Shown here: in pieces, positions 18,158 to 26,860 of the stretch
Numbering within the stretch: the first letter of the stretch is position 1
Layout of the letters: each line of letters starts with the position of its first letter
Origin: Paenibacillus sp. 1_12
Lineage (GTDB): Bacteria > Bacillota > Bacilli > Paenibacillales > NBRC-103111
DNA: 54,918 nucleotides
Assembly (NCBI RefSeq): GCF_900114475.1
Contig: NZ_FOTE01000028.1
Span: forward strand, 1 to 54,918
Direction: 5' to 3'
The notes under the pieces: generated by a model
Database searches by the model: none
The model's input: only the letters and a program-made list of their open reading frames with translations
What the model was told of the DNA's origin: nothing
Program-made: the position numbers and the translations under genes

Positions 18158-19534
18158 TCAAAAAATATTATGAAATCCCTCCCATAAAGAACGTAACATC
18201 AGGCGGAACCACCCTGCCTTTTCCATCTCTTGCGATGAGACCAAGTTAACGGTTTTCTCTTGGGTATTTGCCATCCCCTCAATTTGGTAGGTATAAGTAA
18301 TTGTCCCCGTCTTTGTTCCTTCATGAAAAGGAGCCGTGAGCTCATCTACCATAATGCTCGTCTTAAATGAAAGCTGAGATGCATCGGTCCCTTTTGGAAC
18401 TATAAAATTGATGGCTTGTTCAGTCACCACAGGAACCTCTGTTTTGGTACCCTTTTTGACTGGAACTTTATCCACGCCTTTTGCTGTACTATTACTGGCC
18501 ACTACTTGTCTTACTTCAAAATAATTGAATCCAAAATCCAATACTTTTTTTGTCTCTGTGAATCGTTCTACCGTCGATTCTGTTCCCATTACAACGCTAA
18601 TCAATCTCATACCATTACGTTCGGCAGTACTCGCAAAACAATAGCCAGCACTGTCGGTAAATCCAGTCTTCAACCCGTCAAGACCTTCATAAGCGAATTG
18701 CTTAAATTGTGTAACATTTTTATTTGATTCCAGCATCCAATTCGTGTTTACTAGTGCTTCTCTGTCAGATGCGCGGAACTTATAGGATTGAATAGTAGTA
18801 GTTTCTAAAAAATCTGGGTGGTCCTGAATAATGTATTTCACCAAATTCGCGACGTCCATTGCAGACATCATGTTCTCCCCTTTTTCCTCAGAACGAAATG
18901 TAATCGGCATATCCGCACGGTCAAGTCCAGATGAATTAATAAAGTAACTATTTACCATTCCCATCCGTTGTGCTTCTTGGTTCATTAATGTAACGAATTG
19001 CTTCTCAGATCCGGACACGTATTCCGCAAGAGCAACGGCTGCGTCATTAGCGGAATGTATGAGCATCGCAAAAAATAGTTCTTTTACAGTATGCGTCTCC
19101 CCTTTGGCAAGGAAAACACGTGAACCAATAGTTTTAGAAGCGTTTTCTTTGACTGTTACAACGTCGTTCCATGAAATTTCTCTATTTTTGACTTTATCTT
19201 CGATAATGTATCCTGTCATTAATTTAGTCATACTTGCAGGCGCATAAGCCTTATCTGCGTTTTTCGATAATAAGACTTGACCTGTTATAGGTTCCAAAAG
19301 TACAGCTGATTTAAGTTTAAGATTGAGTGAACTGATCGATGGTATTTTGACTGATTCTGATATAGTTTTTGCAGCGATAGATTCAGTTGATTGTGCCATA
19401 AGTATGGTTGTTTCAGCAAACGTGGAAACGGGAACAAAAAACAAACAAAGCAATAGGATTAAGCTTATTAAACACTTCCTAGATATAGATTTTGTGCATT
19501 TTAAAGTAATGCTTACTTCATTGTTATATTTCAA
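18158..19534 (-). CDS. dacA: D-alanyl-D-alanine carboxypeptidase, PBP5/DacA type
   Basis: In this 458-residue protein residues 15-42 form a signal peptide (LISLILLLCLFFVPVSTFAE). The serine active site SMTK, the second motif SAN (in HSANDAAVALAEYV) and the third motif KTG (GLDGLKTGFTDSAG) are all present in order, as in class C low-mass penicillin-binding proteins. The last 100 residues are the PBP5 C-terminal beta domain, ending in an amphipathic tail (WFRLMLRSLWEGFHNIF) that attaches to the outer face of the membrane. It trims the terminal D-Ala of peptidoglycan pentapeptides. The start is TTG with AAGGAG eight bases before. Close paralogues exist in Bacilli, so the symbol is by similarity of layout. 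Confidence 0.9.
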   Translation of the reverse strand: MKYNNEVSITLKCTKSISRKCLISLILLLCLFFVPVSTFAETTILMAQSTESIAAKTISESVKIPSISSLNLKLKSAVLLEPITGQVLLSKNADKAYAPASMTKLMTGYIIEDKVKNREISWNDVVTVKENASKTIGSRVFLAKGETHTVKELFFAMLIHSANDAAVALAEYVSGSEKQFVTLMNQEAQRMGMVNSYFINSSGLDRADMPITFRSEEKGENMMSAMDVANLVKYIIQDHPDFLETTTIQSYKFRASDREALVNTNWMLESNKNVTQFKQFAYEGLDGLKTGFTDSAGYCFASTAERNGMRLISVVMGTESTVERFTETKKVLDFGFNYFEVRQVVASNSTAKGVDKVPVKKGTKTEVPVVTEQAINFIVPKGTDASQLSFKTSIMVDELTAPFHEGTKTGTITYTYQIEGMANTQEKTVNLVSSQEMEKAGWFRLMLRSLWEGFHNIF

Positions 19535-19830
19535 GATAATTTCTCCTTAAACTTCAGAATATTGTGGACTTACGCATTATCTCATGCTAATTGGTGGTAG
19601 AATTTTCTTTTGTTCTAGGTGACCCAAAAAATAAATAATACCCTCAATCTCTCCTTTTTGGAAAGACAAAGGGTTGGCTCTATTTTACAGTACTACATTT
19701 CAGAAAATAAACAACGAAGTTGCCTATGTTAAAAAGAAGGGGCTTCATATGTTCATTATAACGTTATTTAGGCTCTATTATTTGAAGACAGGAATCGTTT
19801 GGGTTTGAACATGAATGTTTCCTAATGCTT

Positions 19831-20004
19831 TTACTTCGTACATAAGCCCAAAATAACGTTTTTTAATCGTTCCAGTTCTTCACGCTTCGTTTTTGCGTTA
19901 AGCCGGCCGTTTATATTTCTTTTCCTTCTAGATTCATCCTCCATAGATTGGAGTTCTTGTATTCGTTGATTGATTTCCTCTATAACATCCATGACATTTT
20001 TCAT
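19831..20004 (-). CDS. 57-residue charged helical protein
   Basis: An ATG with a strong CGGAGG 8-9 bases upstream opens MKNVMDVIEEINQRIQELQS, continuing with Lys/Arg/Glu-rich sequence (REELERLKNVILGL) to the stop. The pattern suggests two amphipathic helices, possibly a short coiled coil. The ribosome site and codon composition support a real gene; no family recognised. It is divergent from the Fur-box-controlled small gene on the other side. Confidence 0.6.
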   Translation of the reverse strand: MKNVMDVIEEINQRIQELQSMEDESRRKRNINGRLNAKTKREELERLKNVILGLCTK

Positions 20005-20069
20005 TTTTATAACCTCCGATTTCTCAATGCTTGGGGAAAGTTATTTGTTTTTCCAATTTGATTAAATGG

Positions 20070-20097
20070 TTGCTCATTCACAAAAATCGGTTATAAT
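20070..20097 (+). promoter_or_regulatory. Sigma-A promoter ahead of the 57-residue membrane gene
   Basis: TTGCTC, 16 bases, TATAAT. The Fur-type box starts directly after the -10, so a bound repressor would cover the transcription start. Confidence 0.65.
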
Positions 20098-20101
20098 ATT
20101 G

Positions 20102-20124
20102 ATAATGATAATGATTATCATTAT
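20102..20124. promoter_or_regulatory. Perfect Fur-type box (23-bp palindrome)
   Basis: The arms ATAATGATAAT and ATTATCATTAT flank a central G without a mismatch; the inner part TGATAATGATTATCA is the exact 7-1-7 Fur consensus. It overlaps the start region of a sigma-A promoter. Iron-dependent repression by Fur is the natural reading; PerR is less likely because its box has TATAAT arms. Confidence 0.85.
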
Positions 20125-20146
20125 TTTATATTAAGGAGTTGCGAGG

Positions 20147-20320
20147 ATGAGTTTTCTGCTTCCTATTACTACAATGATTCTCATTGGACTCGGAGCATTT
20201 TGTATTTTTACAACCATGGAAAATGATCGAAGAATCCGAAAAAAAATTAAAACAAGAGATATTTCCTTACTCCCTGACACTCAGTCAAATGTTTCCTACA
20301 CGGGTAGAACAGACCAATAA
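20147..20320 (+). CDS. 57-residue single-span membrane protein under a Fur box
   Basis: The ATG lies eight bases after AAGGAG and follows a promoter with a perfect Fur-type box. The product begins MSFLLPITTMILIGLGAFCI, giving one N-terminal membrane span at about residues 3-23, followed by a basic cytoplasmic stretch (RRIRKKIKTRD) and a polar tail. Another frame is longer here but lacks these signals. The stop lies 50 bp from the end of the convergent metal-ATPase gene. A role in iron-starvation physiology is inferred from the operator only; no family recognised. Confidence 0.65.
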   Translation: MSFLLPITTMILIGLGAFCIFTTMENDRRIRKKIKTRDISLLPDTQSNVSYTGRTDQ

Positions 20321-20372
20321 ATGGACCCCGCGGATTCATTTTGCAGGGCCCAAATGCATCAGGCTTATTAGT

Positions 20373-22313
20373 TTATCGTAATAACCTTAGTCCGTTTAGA
20401 ATAACAAGTATTGTACTTCCTTCATGACCTACTACACCAAGAGGAAGAGTAATACCTTGTATAAAATTAGCCGAGATTAAAAGTAAGATGACAGAAAGAG
20501 CGAATATCATATTTTGTTTGACTATAGATAGGGATCGTTTAGCAAGCACAATCGCTTCAGCAATTTTCCCTGTATCATCATTCATTAAAACAAGATCAGC
20601 TGTTTCAAGCGCCACATCGCTTCCTGCCACCCCCATCGCAATCCCAACGGTAGCAGTTGCCAGAGCAGGAGCGTCATTGACGCCATCACCTACCATGGCA
20701 ATGGTGCCATAGATTTGCTTAAGCTCCTTGATCCGACTCACCTTATCTTCTGGCAATAAATCGGCATAAACCCATTCAATCCCCAGTTCTTTTGCAATGG
20801 CATGTGCGGTTTGGGCCTGATCGCCTGTTAACATCACTACTTGAACACCTAACTCTTTAAGCATGGCGACTGCATGTTTAGCCTCAGAACGAATGGTATC
20901 GCGTAAGCCAATCACACCGACAACTCCCTGCGAATTGTACATGACTGTTACGGTCTTCCCCTCATGTTCTAATCTGTAAATCACTTCCAACAATTCTTCT
21001 GTTAAAAATCGTTCATCCAGAAATGCTGGTTTTCCAATTTTCCACAAATCTCCCTTCCATTGCGCCTCAATTCCCCAACCCGTAAAGGCACGAAAATAAG
21101 CAGGGCGATCAAGCGCTATCCCCTGTCTCTGAGCTTCAAGTACAATAGCTTTAGCTAATGGATGCTCAGACAAACTTTCAATAGATGCTGCTATATGCAG
21201 CATTTCGGTTTCGTCATATCCCTGAAATGAATAGGTGTCCATGACTACAGGTTTTCCAGATGTCAGCGTTCCCGTCTTGTCAAATGCAATTGCTTTGATA
21301 CTTGCAAGATTTTCGAGATGGGCGCCCCCTTTAAAAAGTAGTCCCTTCCTTGCACTGCTAGATATAGCCGACAGCATGGCAGGCATAATGGAAGAGACTA
21401 GTGCGCAAGGCGATGCTACGACCAGAAACACCATCGCTTTGTAAAATGCATCATGCCATGACCATTGAAAAAGAAAAGGAGGAACCACGATTAGGAGTAA
21501 ACAAATCGAAATGATGATCCTCGCATAGATGCGTTCAAACCGTTCCATAAACAATTGAGAGGCAGGTTTCTCGCTTTGCGCTTCCTGCACAAGACGAATG
21601 ATTTTCGCGAACAAGGTGGATTCGCTCCGTTGACTGATTTCAATAAATAAAGCGCCTTGACCATTCAATGTTCCAGCGAATACATCTTCTCCTACAACTT
21701 TGTCTACAGGAACCGACTCACCCGTAATGGAAGCTTGATTGACGGCTGAAGAACCTTCAATTACGACACCATCAGAAGGAATCCGTTCTCCGGGTTTGAC
21801 CACAACGACATCTCCAATTCTCAGGGCTTCAATTGCTATATTGGTCTCTACTCCATCTTTGTAACGAACGGCGGTCTCCGGTTTCAGATCCATCAGCGAT
21901 GAGATGTCGCGGCTGCTTCGATCCATCGTATAGGTTTCCAAAGCTCCGCTGAGCGAAAAAATAAAGATAAGTAACGCTCCTTCTGTCCAATATCCGATGC
22001 TGGCAGCACCCATAGCTGCGACAAGCATTAGCAAATTAACATCCAGGTCTCGTTCCACGAAGAGGGTGTATAAGCCTTCTTTGGCTTTCACAAATCCCCC
22101 GACAGCAAATGCAAGCAAATAGAAAATGACCGACCATAGGGATGATACGTTCCCTAAACTCCATGCAATAGCGATTAAAACTCCACTTGCTAAAGCTGCC
22201 ACACCTTCCCCGTAACGGCTCAGCCCATTCCTTCTTTCTTTGTCCATTGTTTTGGAGATCGGAACTTCCTGTTGTTTAACACAACCATCTGTTGTTTGAA
22301 AAAACGAACTCAT
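20373..22313 (-). CDS. P1B-4 metal-efflux ATPase (PfeT/ZosA-like)
   Basis: This 646-residue P-type ATPase has TGESVPVDK (actuator), the membrane metal motif SPCAL, DKTGTLT (phosphorylated Asp), SEHPLAKAI (the HP motif) and GDGVNDAPAL. The last membrane helix carries HEGST; SPC together with HEG(G/S)T defines the P1B-4 class, which exports Fe(II), Co(II) or Zn(II). There is no N-terminal heavy-metal domain. I choose the ATG of MSSFFQTTDG because GAGGAGG is ten bases upstream; the longer GTG start overlaps that site. Upstream lies a PerR/Fur-like box, matching B. subtilis pfeT, which is controlled by PerR and Fur. Iron export is the best guess; zinc is the alternative. Confidence 0.9.
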   Translation of the reverse strand: MSSFFQTTDGCVKQQEVPISKTMDKERRNGLSRYGEGVAALASGVLIAIAWSLGNVSSLWSVIFYLLAFAVGGFVKAKEGLYTLFVERDLDVNLLMLVAAMGAASIGYWTEGALLIFIFSLSGALETYTMDRSSRDISSLMDLKPETAVRYKDGVETNIAIEALRIGDVVVVKPGERIPSDGVVIEGSSAVNQASITGESVPVDKVVGEDVFAGTLNGQGALFIEISQRSESTLFAKIIRLVQEAQSEKPASQLFMERFERIYARIIISICLLLIVVPPFLFQWSWHDAFYKAMVFLVVASPCALVSSIMPAMLSAISSSARKGLLFKGGAHLENLASIKAIAFDKTGTLTSGKPVVMDTYSFQGYDETEMLHIAASIESLSEHPLAKAIVLEAQRQGIALDRPAYFRAFTGWGIEAQWKGDLWKIGKPAFLDERFLTEELLEVIYRLEHEGKTVTVMYNSQGVVGVIGLRDTIRSEAKHAVAMLKELGVQVVMLTGDQAQTAHAIAKELGIEWVYADLLPEDKVSRIKELKQIYGTIAMVGDGVNDAPALATATVGIAMGVAGSDVALETADLVLMNDDTGKIAEAIVLAKRSLSIVKQNMIFALSVILLLISANFIQGITLPLGVVGHEGSTILVILNGLRLLR

Positions 22314-22369
22314 AACAATCACGCCTCCTCATTGAGAATGAATCCCATTATTAACTCCCCTAAAATGAC

Positions 22370-22399
22370 ACATGCTGCTCCGGGTAAGGAGCAGCATGT
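22370..22399. repeat. Perfect 12-bp hairpin in the ATPase leader
   Basis: ACATGCTGCTCC and GGAGCAGCATGT enclose a 6-nt loop about 57 bases before the ATPase start. No T-run follows on the gene strand, so it is probably not a terminator; an mRNA-stabilising or regulatory leader hairpin is possible. Confidence 0.6.
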
Positions 22400-22402
22400 T
22401 AA

Positions 22403-22419
22403 ACGAGAACGATTCTCGT
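22403..22419. promoter_or_regulatory. Iron-box-like palindrome upstream of the ATPase
   Basis: ACGAGAA-CGA-TTCTCGT is a perfect 7-bp inverted repeat; the core GAGAA-ATTCTC resembles degenerate Fur boxes (GAGAATGATTCTC). Low certainty. Confidence 0.4.
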
Positions 22420-22458
22420 CTTTACCATATTCAATTTTTTTGCTTAAGACCAACTTTA

Positions 22459-22473
22459 TAATAATGATTATAA
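22459..22473. promoter_or_regulatory. PerR/Fur-type box upstream of the ATPase
   Basis: TAATAAT-G-ATTATAA is a 7-1-7 inverted repeat with one mismatch, very close to the PerR consensus TTATAATnATTATAA. It lies 146 bp upstream of the P1B-4 ATPase start, as expected for a PerR/Fur-controlled iron exporter. Confidence 0.6.
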
Positions 22474-22790
22474 TCTATTTGGATGGAAGAATAAAGAATG
22501 TATTTGTAAATTTTTTTAGTATAGTGGCAAAAATAAATAGCAACTCCGGGTTAGTAACAATCTCAATACTCAGATTCTATGCTGCCACAAATTTGGACTT
22601 CTAGTGATTAGCCTCTAAGTTCGAAAAATACAAGGTGATTAGCGCAGACTTGAAAGCACACAGAGTTAAATTACGAGCCATCCATAAGCAGAAAATCAAT
22701 TCAGTATGGATAAAAGGTCCCACAGAACCATTTAAGAGGACTGAACAAAGACGTCCAAAAATGCATAACTCATCCGGCATGAAATTATAA

Positions 22791-22825
22791 TTGACAAAGT
22801 CAACTATAAAGGTTGCCAAAGTCAA
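22791..22825 (+). promoter_or_regulatory. Twin MarR operators and promoter
   Basis: TTGACAAAGTCAA (perfect palindrome, 22791-22803) and TTGCCAAAGTCAA (22813-22825, one mismatch) are 22 bases apart. The second contains TTGCCA, which with TATTCT 17 bases later (22836-22841) makes a plausible -35/-10 pair for the gene downstream. Binding would block its own promoter. Confidence 0.65.
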
Positions 22826-22864
22826 CTATTTCTGCTATTCTTGTTCTATAAAGGAGGAGAAAAC

Positions 22865-23809
22865 ATGCATAGCACATTGAATGAAGAAGTAGCTACTATT
22901 CGGAAATTTAATCGTTTCTATACAAACGTCTTAGGATTACTGAACCAAGATATTCTGAAAAGTGAATTTTCTTTGTCCGAGGCGCGTGTGCTGCACGAAA
23001 TTCAAAAGTCGGAGAATTGTACATCCAAAAGCCTTGCAGAGTTACTCAGCATGGACCCCGGATATCTGAGTCGTATTCTGAAAAAGTTACAAGAAGACGG
23101 GCTGGTAGACAAAAAACCGTCGTCTGAGGATGGTCGTTCACACTATTTGTACTGTACCGAAAAAGGTGAAGAAAAAATAGCTGAACTGAATGCACGTTCC
23201 GATGAACAGCTCTACCAACTGGTTAAATCATTGTCGGAAGAAGACCGAATAAAGATTGTGCAGAATGTGGTGTCGCTAGAACATATTCTCACTGATCGTC
23301 AAAATCTGAAGCTCGAAGACATTACCATCCGCAATCATGTTAGACCGGGCGATGCCAGTTATATCACCTACATGCATGCTAGGATTTATAGCAAGGAATA
23401 TAACTATAATACTCCTGTTTTTGAGGGTTATGTTGCACAGTCTTTTCATGACTTTCTAATGAATTACGACCCCAACAAATACAAGCTATGGATTGCAGAG
23501 CACAATAATGAGATTGTTGGTTCTATTGCAATCTTGGATTATGGCGACCGAGCTCAGCTGAGATGGTTTCTTCTACATCCCGATTATCGCGGTATTGGGC
23601 TTGGAAAACATCTGCTTAACGATGCCATTGGCTTCTGCAAACAGAAGGGGTTCAAGACGGTGTATCTCGAGACGACGAACGACCTCGATCAGGCGATTAG
23701 CATGTACACCAAAGCCGGTTTTGTCAAAGTGGCAGAAAAAGAAAACGATAGCTGGAAAGACAATCTTACGGAACTAAAATTTGAGTTAAACCTGGAAGAC
23801 TCGGAATGA
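22865..23809 (+). CDS. MarR-GNAT fusion: regulator with acetyltransferase domain
   Basis: The start is the ATG of MHSTLNEEVATIRKFNRFYT, eight bases after AAAGGAGG. Residues 5-145 are a MarR winged helix (SLSEARVLHEIQKSENCTSK, LLSMDPGYLSRILKKLQEDG, the wing EDGRSHYLYCTEKG). Residues 155-310 are a GNAT domain with the acetyl-CoA loop LHPDYRGIGLGKHLL and the closing MYTKAGFVKV. The two are joined by a short linker in one 314-residue chain. Such MarR-GNAT fusions exist in many bacteria, but their substrates are mostly unknown. Twin palindromes at the promoter point to self-regulation. No other gene shares the transcript. Confidence 0.9.
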   Translation: MHSTLNEEVATIRKFNRFYTNVLGLLNQDILKSEFSLSEARVLHEIQKSENCTSKSLAELLSMDPGYLSRILKKLQEDGLVDKKPSSEDGRSHYLYCTEKGEEKIAELNARSDEQLYQLVKSLSEEDRIKIVQNVVSLEHILTDRQNLKLEDITIRNHVRPGDASYITYMHARIYSKEYNYNTPVFEGYVAQSFHDFLMNYDPNKYKLWIAEHNNEIVGSIAILDYGDRAQLRWFLLHPDYRGIGLGKHLLNDAIGFCKQKGFKTVYLETTNDLDQAISMYTKAGFVKVAEKENDSWKDNLTELKFELNLEDSE

Positions 23810-23962
23810 ATGCTTTTTTGATAAATTTTTCTCATTCCTTCTGTACTGGCAAGCATTTTTCTGGCTAATCGAATTGGATGAAAGCGATATGTATACAGGC
23901 AGGGATAATATGTTACCCTATGTGGTATTGTCCCCAAGGCCGTTGTAAAGTATAAGCTCCTG

Positions 23963-24026
23963 GATCTGTCGGGAATGAGATCAAGTTCTTGTCACTGAGA
24001 TTTGACAAGAGCTTGATCTCATTCCC
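23963..24026. repeat. Long inverted repeat, family also present at 42.8 kb
   Basis: GGGAATGAGATCAAGTTCTT... (23971-23994) pairs with 24003-24026 over 24 bases with one G-T type mismatch and an 8-base loop. Its left flank and first arm (23963-23994) recur at 42823-42854 with 30 of 32 identical. It looks like a small palindromic mobile element or abutted IS ends. The following 24027-24339 shows no supported gene. Confidence 0.75.
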
Positions 24027-24339
24027 GTTATTCGCAAATTAACAAAGCAATAACAACGTCTGTCTAAGCACGTTGTTACTCACAAACTTCTGAAAAGTTT
24101 CAGAAGCTTTCCACCCTTAGATTGAATCGAATTCTTCTCCTGTTCGTCTTCCGCCGAATAGTCCCTTAAAGTCTCGATCAACATCCTCAATCACTACACA
24201 ACATTAATAACAAGCTCGGCGGGGTACATTCCTTCAGAAAACGCTGATAATACTACACGTCCTTTTTGGAGATTTCTTTTTTTCATAACCGATGTTTCCG
24301 ACAAACGATGTTTTCACTTGGAAATGATTTTATGTTATT

Positions 24340-25497
24340 TCAAGACATGTACTGATCAAACATGCCCTTTAATTGGGTTGCTGCGTTCTCGGAGAAAATA
24401 ATCTTGAGGCTGTAATCCGATTCCTCGGCTGACTTAGACGAATATTTGAACATCTTTTCCTCGTATTCTCCGACGGCCTTGTCGACATCGTCATTCTGAA
24501 TGATTGCGAGCGCCAATTCTGCGGCATCCAACATGGCCATGTTCACGCCTTCTCCCGCAAAAGGCGACATCAGATGCGCCGCATCGCCGATCAGCGTAAC
24601 GCCCGGTTTACGGGTCCATTGAAGACCAATGGGCAGCTTATAGATACGCCTTGGAAGGATGGTGTCGTTGGCGTAACGGATATAATTCTTTAGTGACTCG
24701 TCCCAATCGTCGAAATGATCCAGCAGTTGCCGTTTCGCTTCCTCGGGCTGATCGAACGGAATACCACAGGTATCCAGCCATTCCTGACCGACACTAAAAC
24801 ATAACCCGGCCTTGATGAGTCCGCCCCCATTCAACTGACCCATGATCGCCTTATTATCACCAAGACCGAACAGTTTGCCTCGGGCGTTAAAGTTGGCGAG
24901 ATCGGGATGAGCTTCGACTTCAACATTAAGCTCGATCATACTGATACCGGTATACTCGGCTATGGCATTCGTTAAAAGCGGACGAATCCGGGAGAAAGCA
25001 CCGTCTGCACCGATCACTAGATCGACGGTATCCTTATGTCCATTCTCGAAGTGAAGTTCATGTTTGCCATTAGCCAGAGGTATCGCATGAACTAATTTGT
25101 AATTATAGCGAATACAATCGGGCTGGAGGTCGTTAAGAAGAAGGTCGCATAACGTTCCGCGATTGATCTCCGGGCGGCCCCCTTTTTCTTCGGCGTCCGC
25201 CGATTCGTCCATATATATTTTTCCGGTTTTATCGAGAAGGCGGAAGTCTTCTCCTTCATAACGGGCAATCGATTGGAATTGCTCGTATAGACCTGCTTCT
25301 TTAAGTGCGAATTGTCCGGAATCTTCATGAAGATCCAAGGATCCGCCTCTTTGGGTGTTGGTATCGAAGGGTTCGCGTTCATAAATGACGGATTGAATAC
25401 CGTGCTTCTGCAAAATGAGGGCGAATGTCAGTCCGCCCGGACCTCCCCCGATGATTGCGATGCGCAGTTGTTTCTTGTTTGTTGCTGCTGTTGACAT
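24340..25497 (-). CDS. TetX-like FAD-dependent monooxygenase
   Basis: This 385-residue flavoprotein has IAIIGGGPGGLTFALILQ (FAD-binding GxGxxG, residues 12-17), GGSLDLHEDSGQFALKEAGL and the DLVIGADGAFSRIR strand, then LIGDAAHLMSPFAGEGVNMA (the second FAD motif GDAAH). GGSLDLH-SGQ-A and PPFAG-GVN-type spacing are shared with TetX tetracycline-inactivating enzymes. Homologues in soil Bacilli are often named tetracycline destructases or plain FAD monooxygenases; the substrate here is unproven. A clear GAGGAG site precedes the ATG. It stands alone on the minus strand. Confidence 0.87.
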   Translation of the reverse strand: MSTAATNKKQLRIAIIGGGPGGLTFALILQKHGIQSVIYEREPFDTNTQRGGSLDLHEDSGQFALKEAGLYEQFQSIARYEGEDFRLLDKTGKIYMDESADAEEKGGRPEINRGTLCDLLLNDLQPDCIRYNYKLVHAIPLANGKHELHFENGHKDTVDLVIGADGAFSRIRPLLTNAIAEYTGISMIELNVEVEAHPDLANFNARGKLFGLGDNKAIMGQLNGGGLIKAGLCFSVGQEWLDTCGIPFDQPEEAKRQLLDHFDDWDESLKNYIRYANDTILPRRIYKLPIGLQWTRKPGVTLIGDAAHLMSPFAGEGVNMAMLDAAELALAIIQNDDVDKAVGEYEEKMFKYSSKSAEESDYSLKIIFSENAATQLKGMFDQYMS

Positions 25498-26189
25498 AAG
25501 ATCAGCTCCTCGATGATTAAATGTAGAATAACGATATTGTTTAATTCACACTATAAGTACATTGTTCGTTCAAAAGTAAAAGTTCCGATTGTACAGCAAA
25601 TTATGCAATTACTTAACAACTACATATATAATGACATGAAAATATAAACTGAATTTAAACCACCCACACGGTGCCCTTAAGTTTCTTGGAACGTTGTTCT
25701 TTCTTTTCTTTTACTGTTTCGGGATGAGAGCAATGGCCGCTTTTATCGGATGAATAAAATTTCGTACGTCATTCAAAAAAAACGATTGAAGCTGCCGCAT
25801 GGCTTCCATGCTATTTTTCGTAAATGCCGATTGATTAATCACTAACTTATCAAGGCGACAGCAAACCGATGACATAAATCGAGCTATGTTAAATTCTAGA
25901 TAAAAAATCCTAGTCTGGCGTGCCACTAGGATTACATGCTTACTCATTCTTTCACATATCAATAAAACAATCCGCAATACTAGAAAAAAGAGTCATTTAA
26001 TGATAAGGCTAAAAAATTCTTCACTGCCTTTTAGCTTAACTCTTTAACTTTACCTTTATTAATACAACGTGGCATGCTTTTGTACCGTATAAATAGAAGG
26101 ACTTTCCCTGTTCATCTTGCAGATTTTTATAAAATATTTTTTACGGGTAATGATTAGGTTCATCAAAAAGTCAGATACTTGAAGCAATT
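25498..26189. other. Intergenic stretch with an unassigned open frame
   Basis: At 25711-25977 on the minus strand a TTG-initiated 88-codon frame ends with SAFTKNSMEAMRQLQSFFLN and HPIKAAIALIPKQ. It has no ribosome site and resembles no family I know; it may be the 3' end of a decayed regulator gene. The rest is AT-rich without clear signals. Confidence 0.35.
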
Positions 26190-26738
26190 TTAGTTAGTCA
26201 ATAGTTTTTTCTCGAAAAGCTTGAAGTCTCCCACCTGCCCCATATATTGGTATCGATTACTCTCGTAAAAAGAAAATAGTTGAGCGTTACTGGCTATACA
26301 GTCTAAGCGTATCACCTTCTTATTCCTAAAGCTTATAGCCGAATCACACCAATTCAAAAGAGCAGAACCCAACCCCGAGTTTGCACGCTTTCTGCTAATC
26401 GTAAGTCGATGCAAATAAATGGCTTCATCATCCACATATACTTTACTTCCCCATAGCTGATAATCCCAAGAACTTGGTTGACGTTTCAGTATGACGACTC
26501 CTACGATTTCATTGTAATGCTTACATACAAACACTTCTTCTTGTTGGATTGAACCTACAGTATTGTGAGAATCATGTCCTTTCAATAGCTCGCCCCACTG
26601 CTGAGAACCTTTAGTTTGCAGCCATTTGGCTGTATCTAGTAGAAGGGACATTATTTCATCTGCTTCTTCTGTCTTAGCAACACTAACCGTGTAATTACCT
26701 TCGATATATGGGTTTATTATAGTAAAGTCGGTTTTCAT
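26190..26738 (-). CDS. GNAT acetyltransferase
   Basis: This 182-residue single-domain acetyltransferase has an N-terminal helix pair around EEADEIMSLLLDTAKWLQTK, the strands VFVCKHYNEIVGVVILKR and AIYLHRLTISRKRANSGLGS (the acetyl-CoA-binding loop in modified R-x-x-G-x-G form), then VIRLDCIASNAQLFSFYESN and YMGQVGDFKLFEK. The SQQWGEL-type segment near residue 50 is common in this Bacilli subgroup. The acceptor is unknown. GGAG lies 12 bases upstream of the ATG. Confidence 0.88.
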   Translation of the reverse strand: MKTDFTIINPYIEGNYTVSVAKTEEADEIMSLLLDTAKWLQTKGSQQWGELLKGHDSHNTVGSIQQEEVFVCKHYNEIVGVVILKRQPSSWDYQLWGSKVYVDDEAIYLHRLTISRKRANSGLGSALLNWCDSAISFRNKKVIRLDCIASNAQLFSFYESNRYQYMGQVGDFKLFEKKLLTN

Positions 26739-26860
26739 AAGTGGAAGACACTCCTTAGTTGTTTATAAAGTAATATCTTATGCTTTCCATTTATTATATC
26801 TCAATCAAAAGCCGTTTTAAATTGCTGAGTACTACATGTTGATGCCTCTGTTCCACAATG

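Noticed and set aside
20184-20381. 65-codon plus-strand frame overlapping the Fur-controlled small gene
   Set aside because: It starts with no ribosome site and reads antisense into the metal-ATPase end; the 57-codon frame has promoter, box and ribosome site.
22601-22825. 74-codon minus-strand frame between the ATPase and MarR-GNAT genes
   Set aside because: It covers the MarR operators, lacks a ribosome site and shows no known domain.
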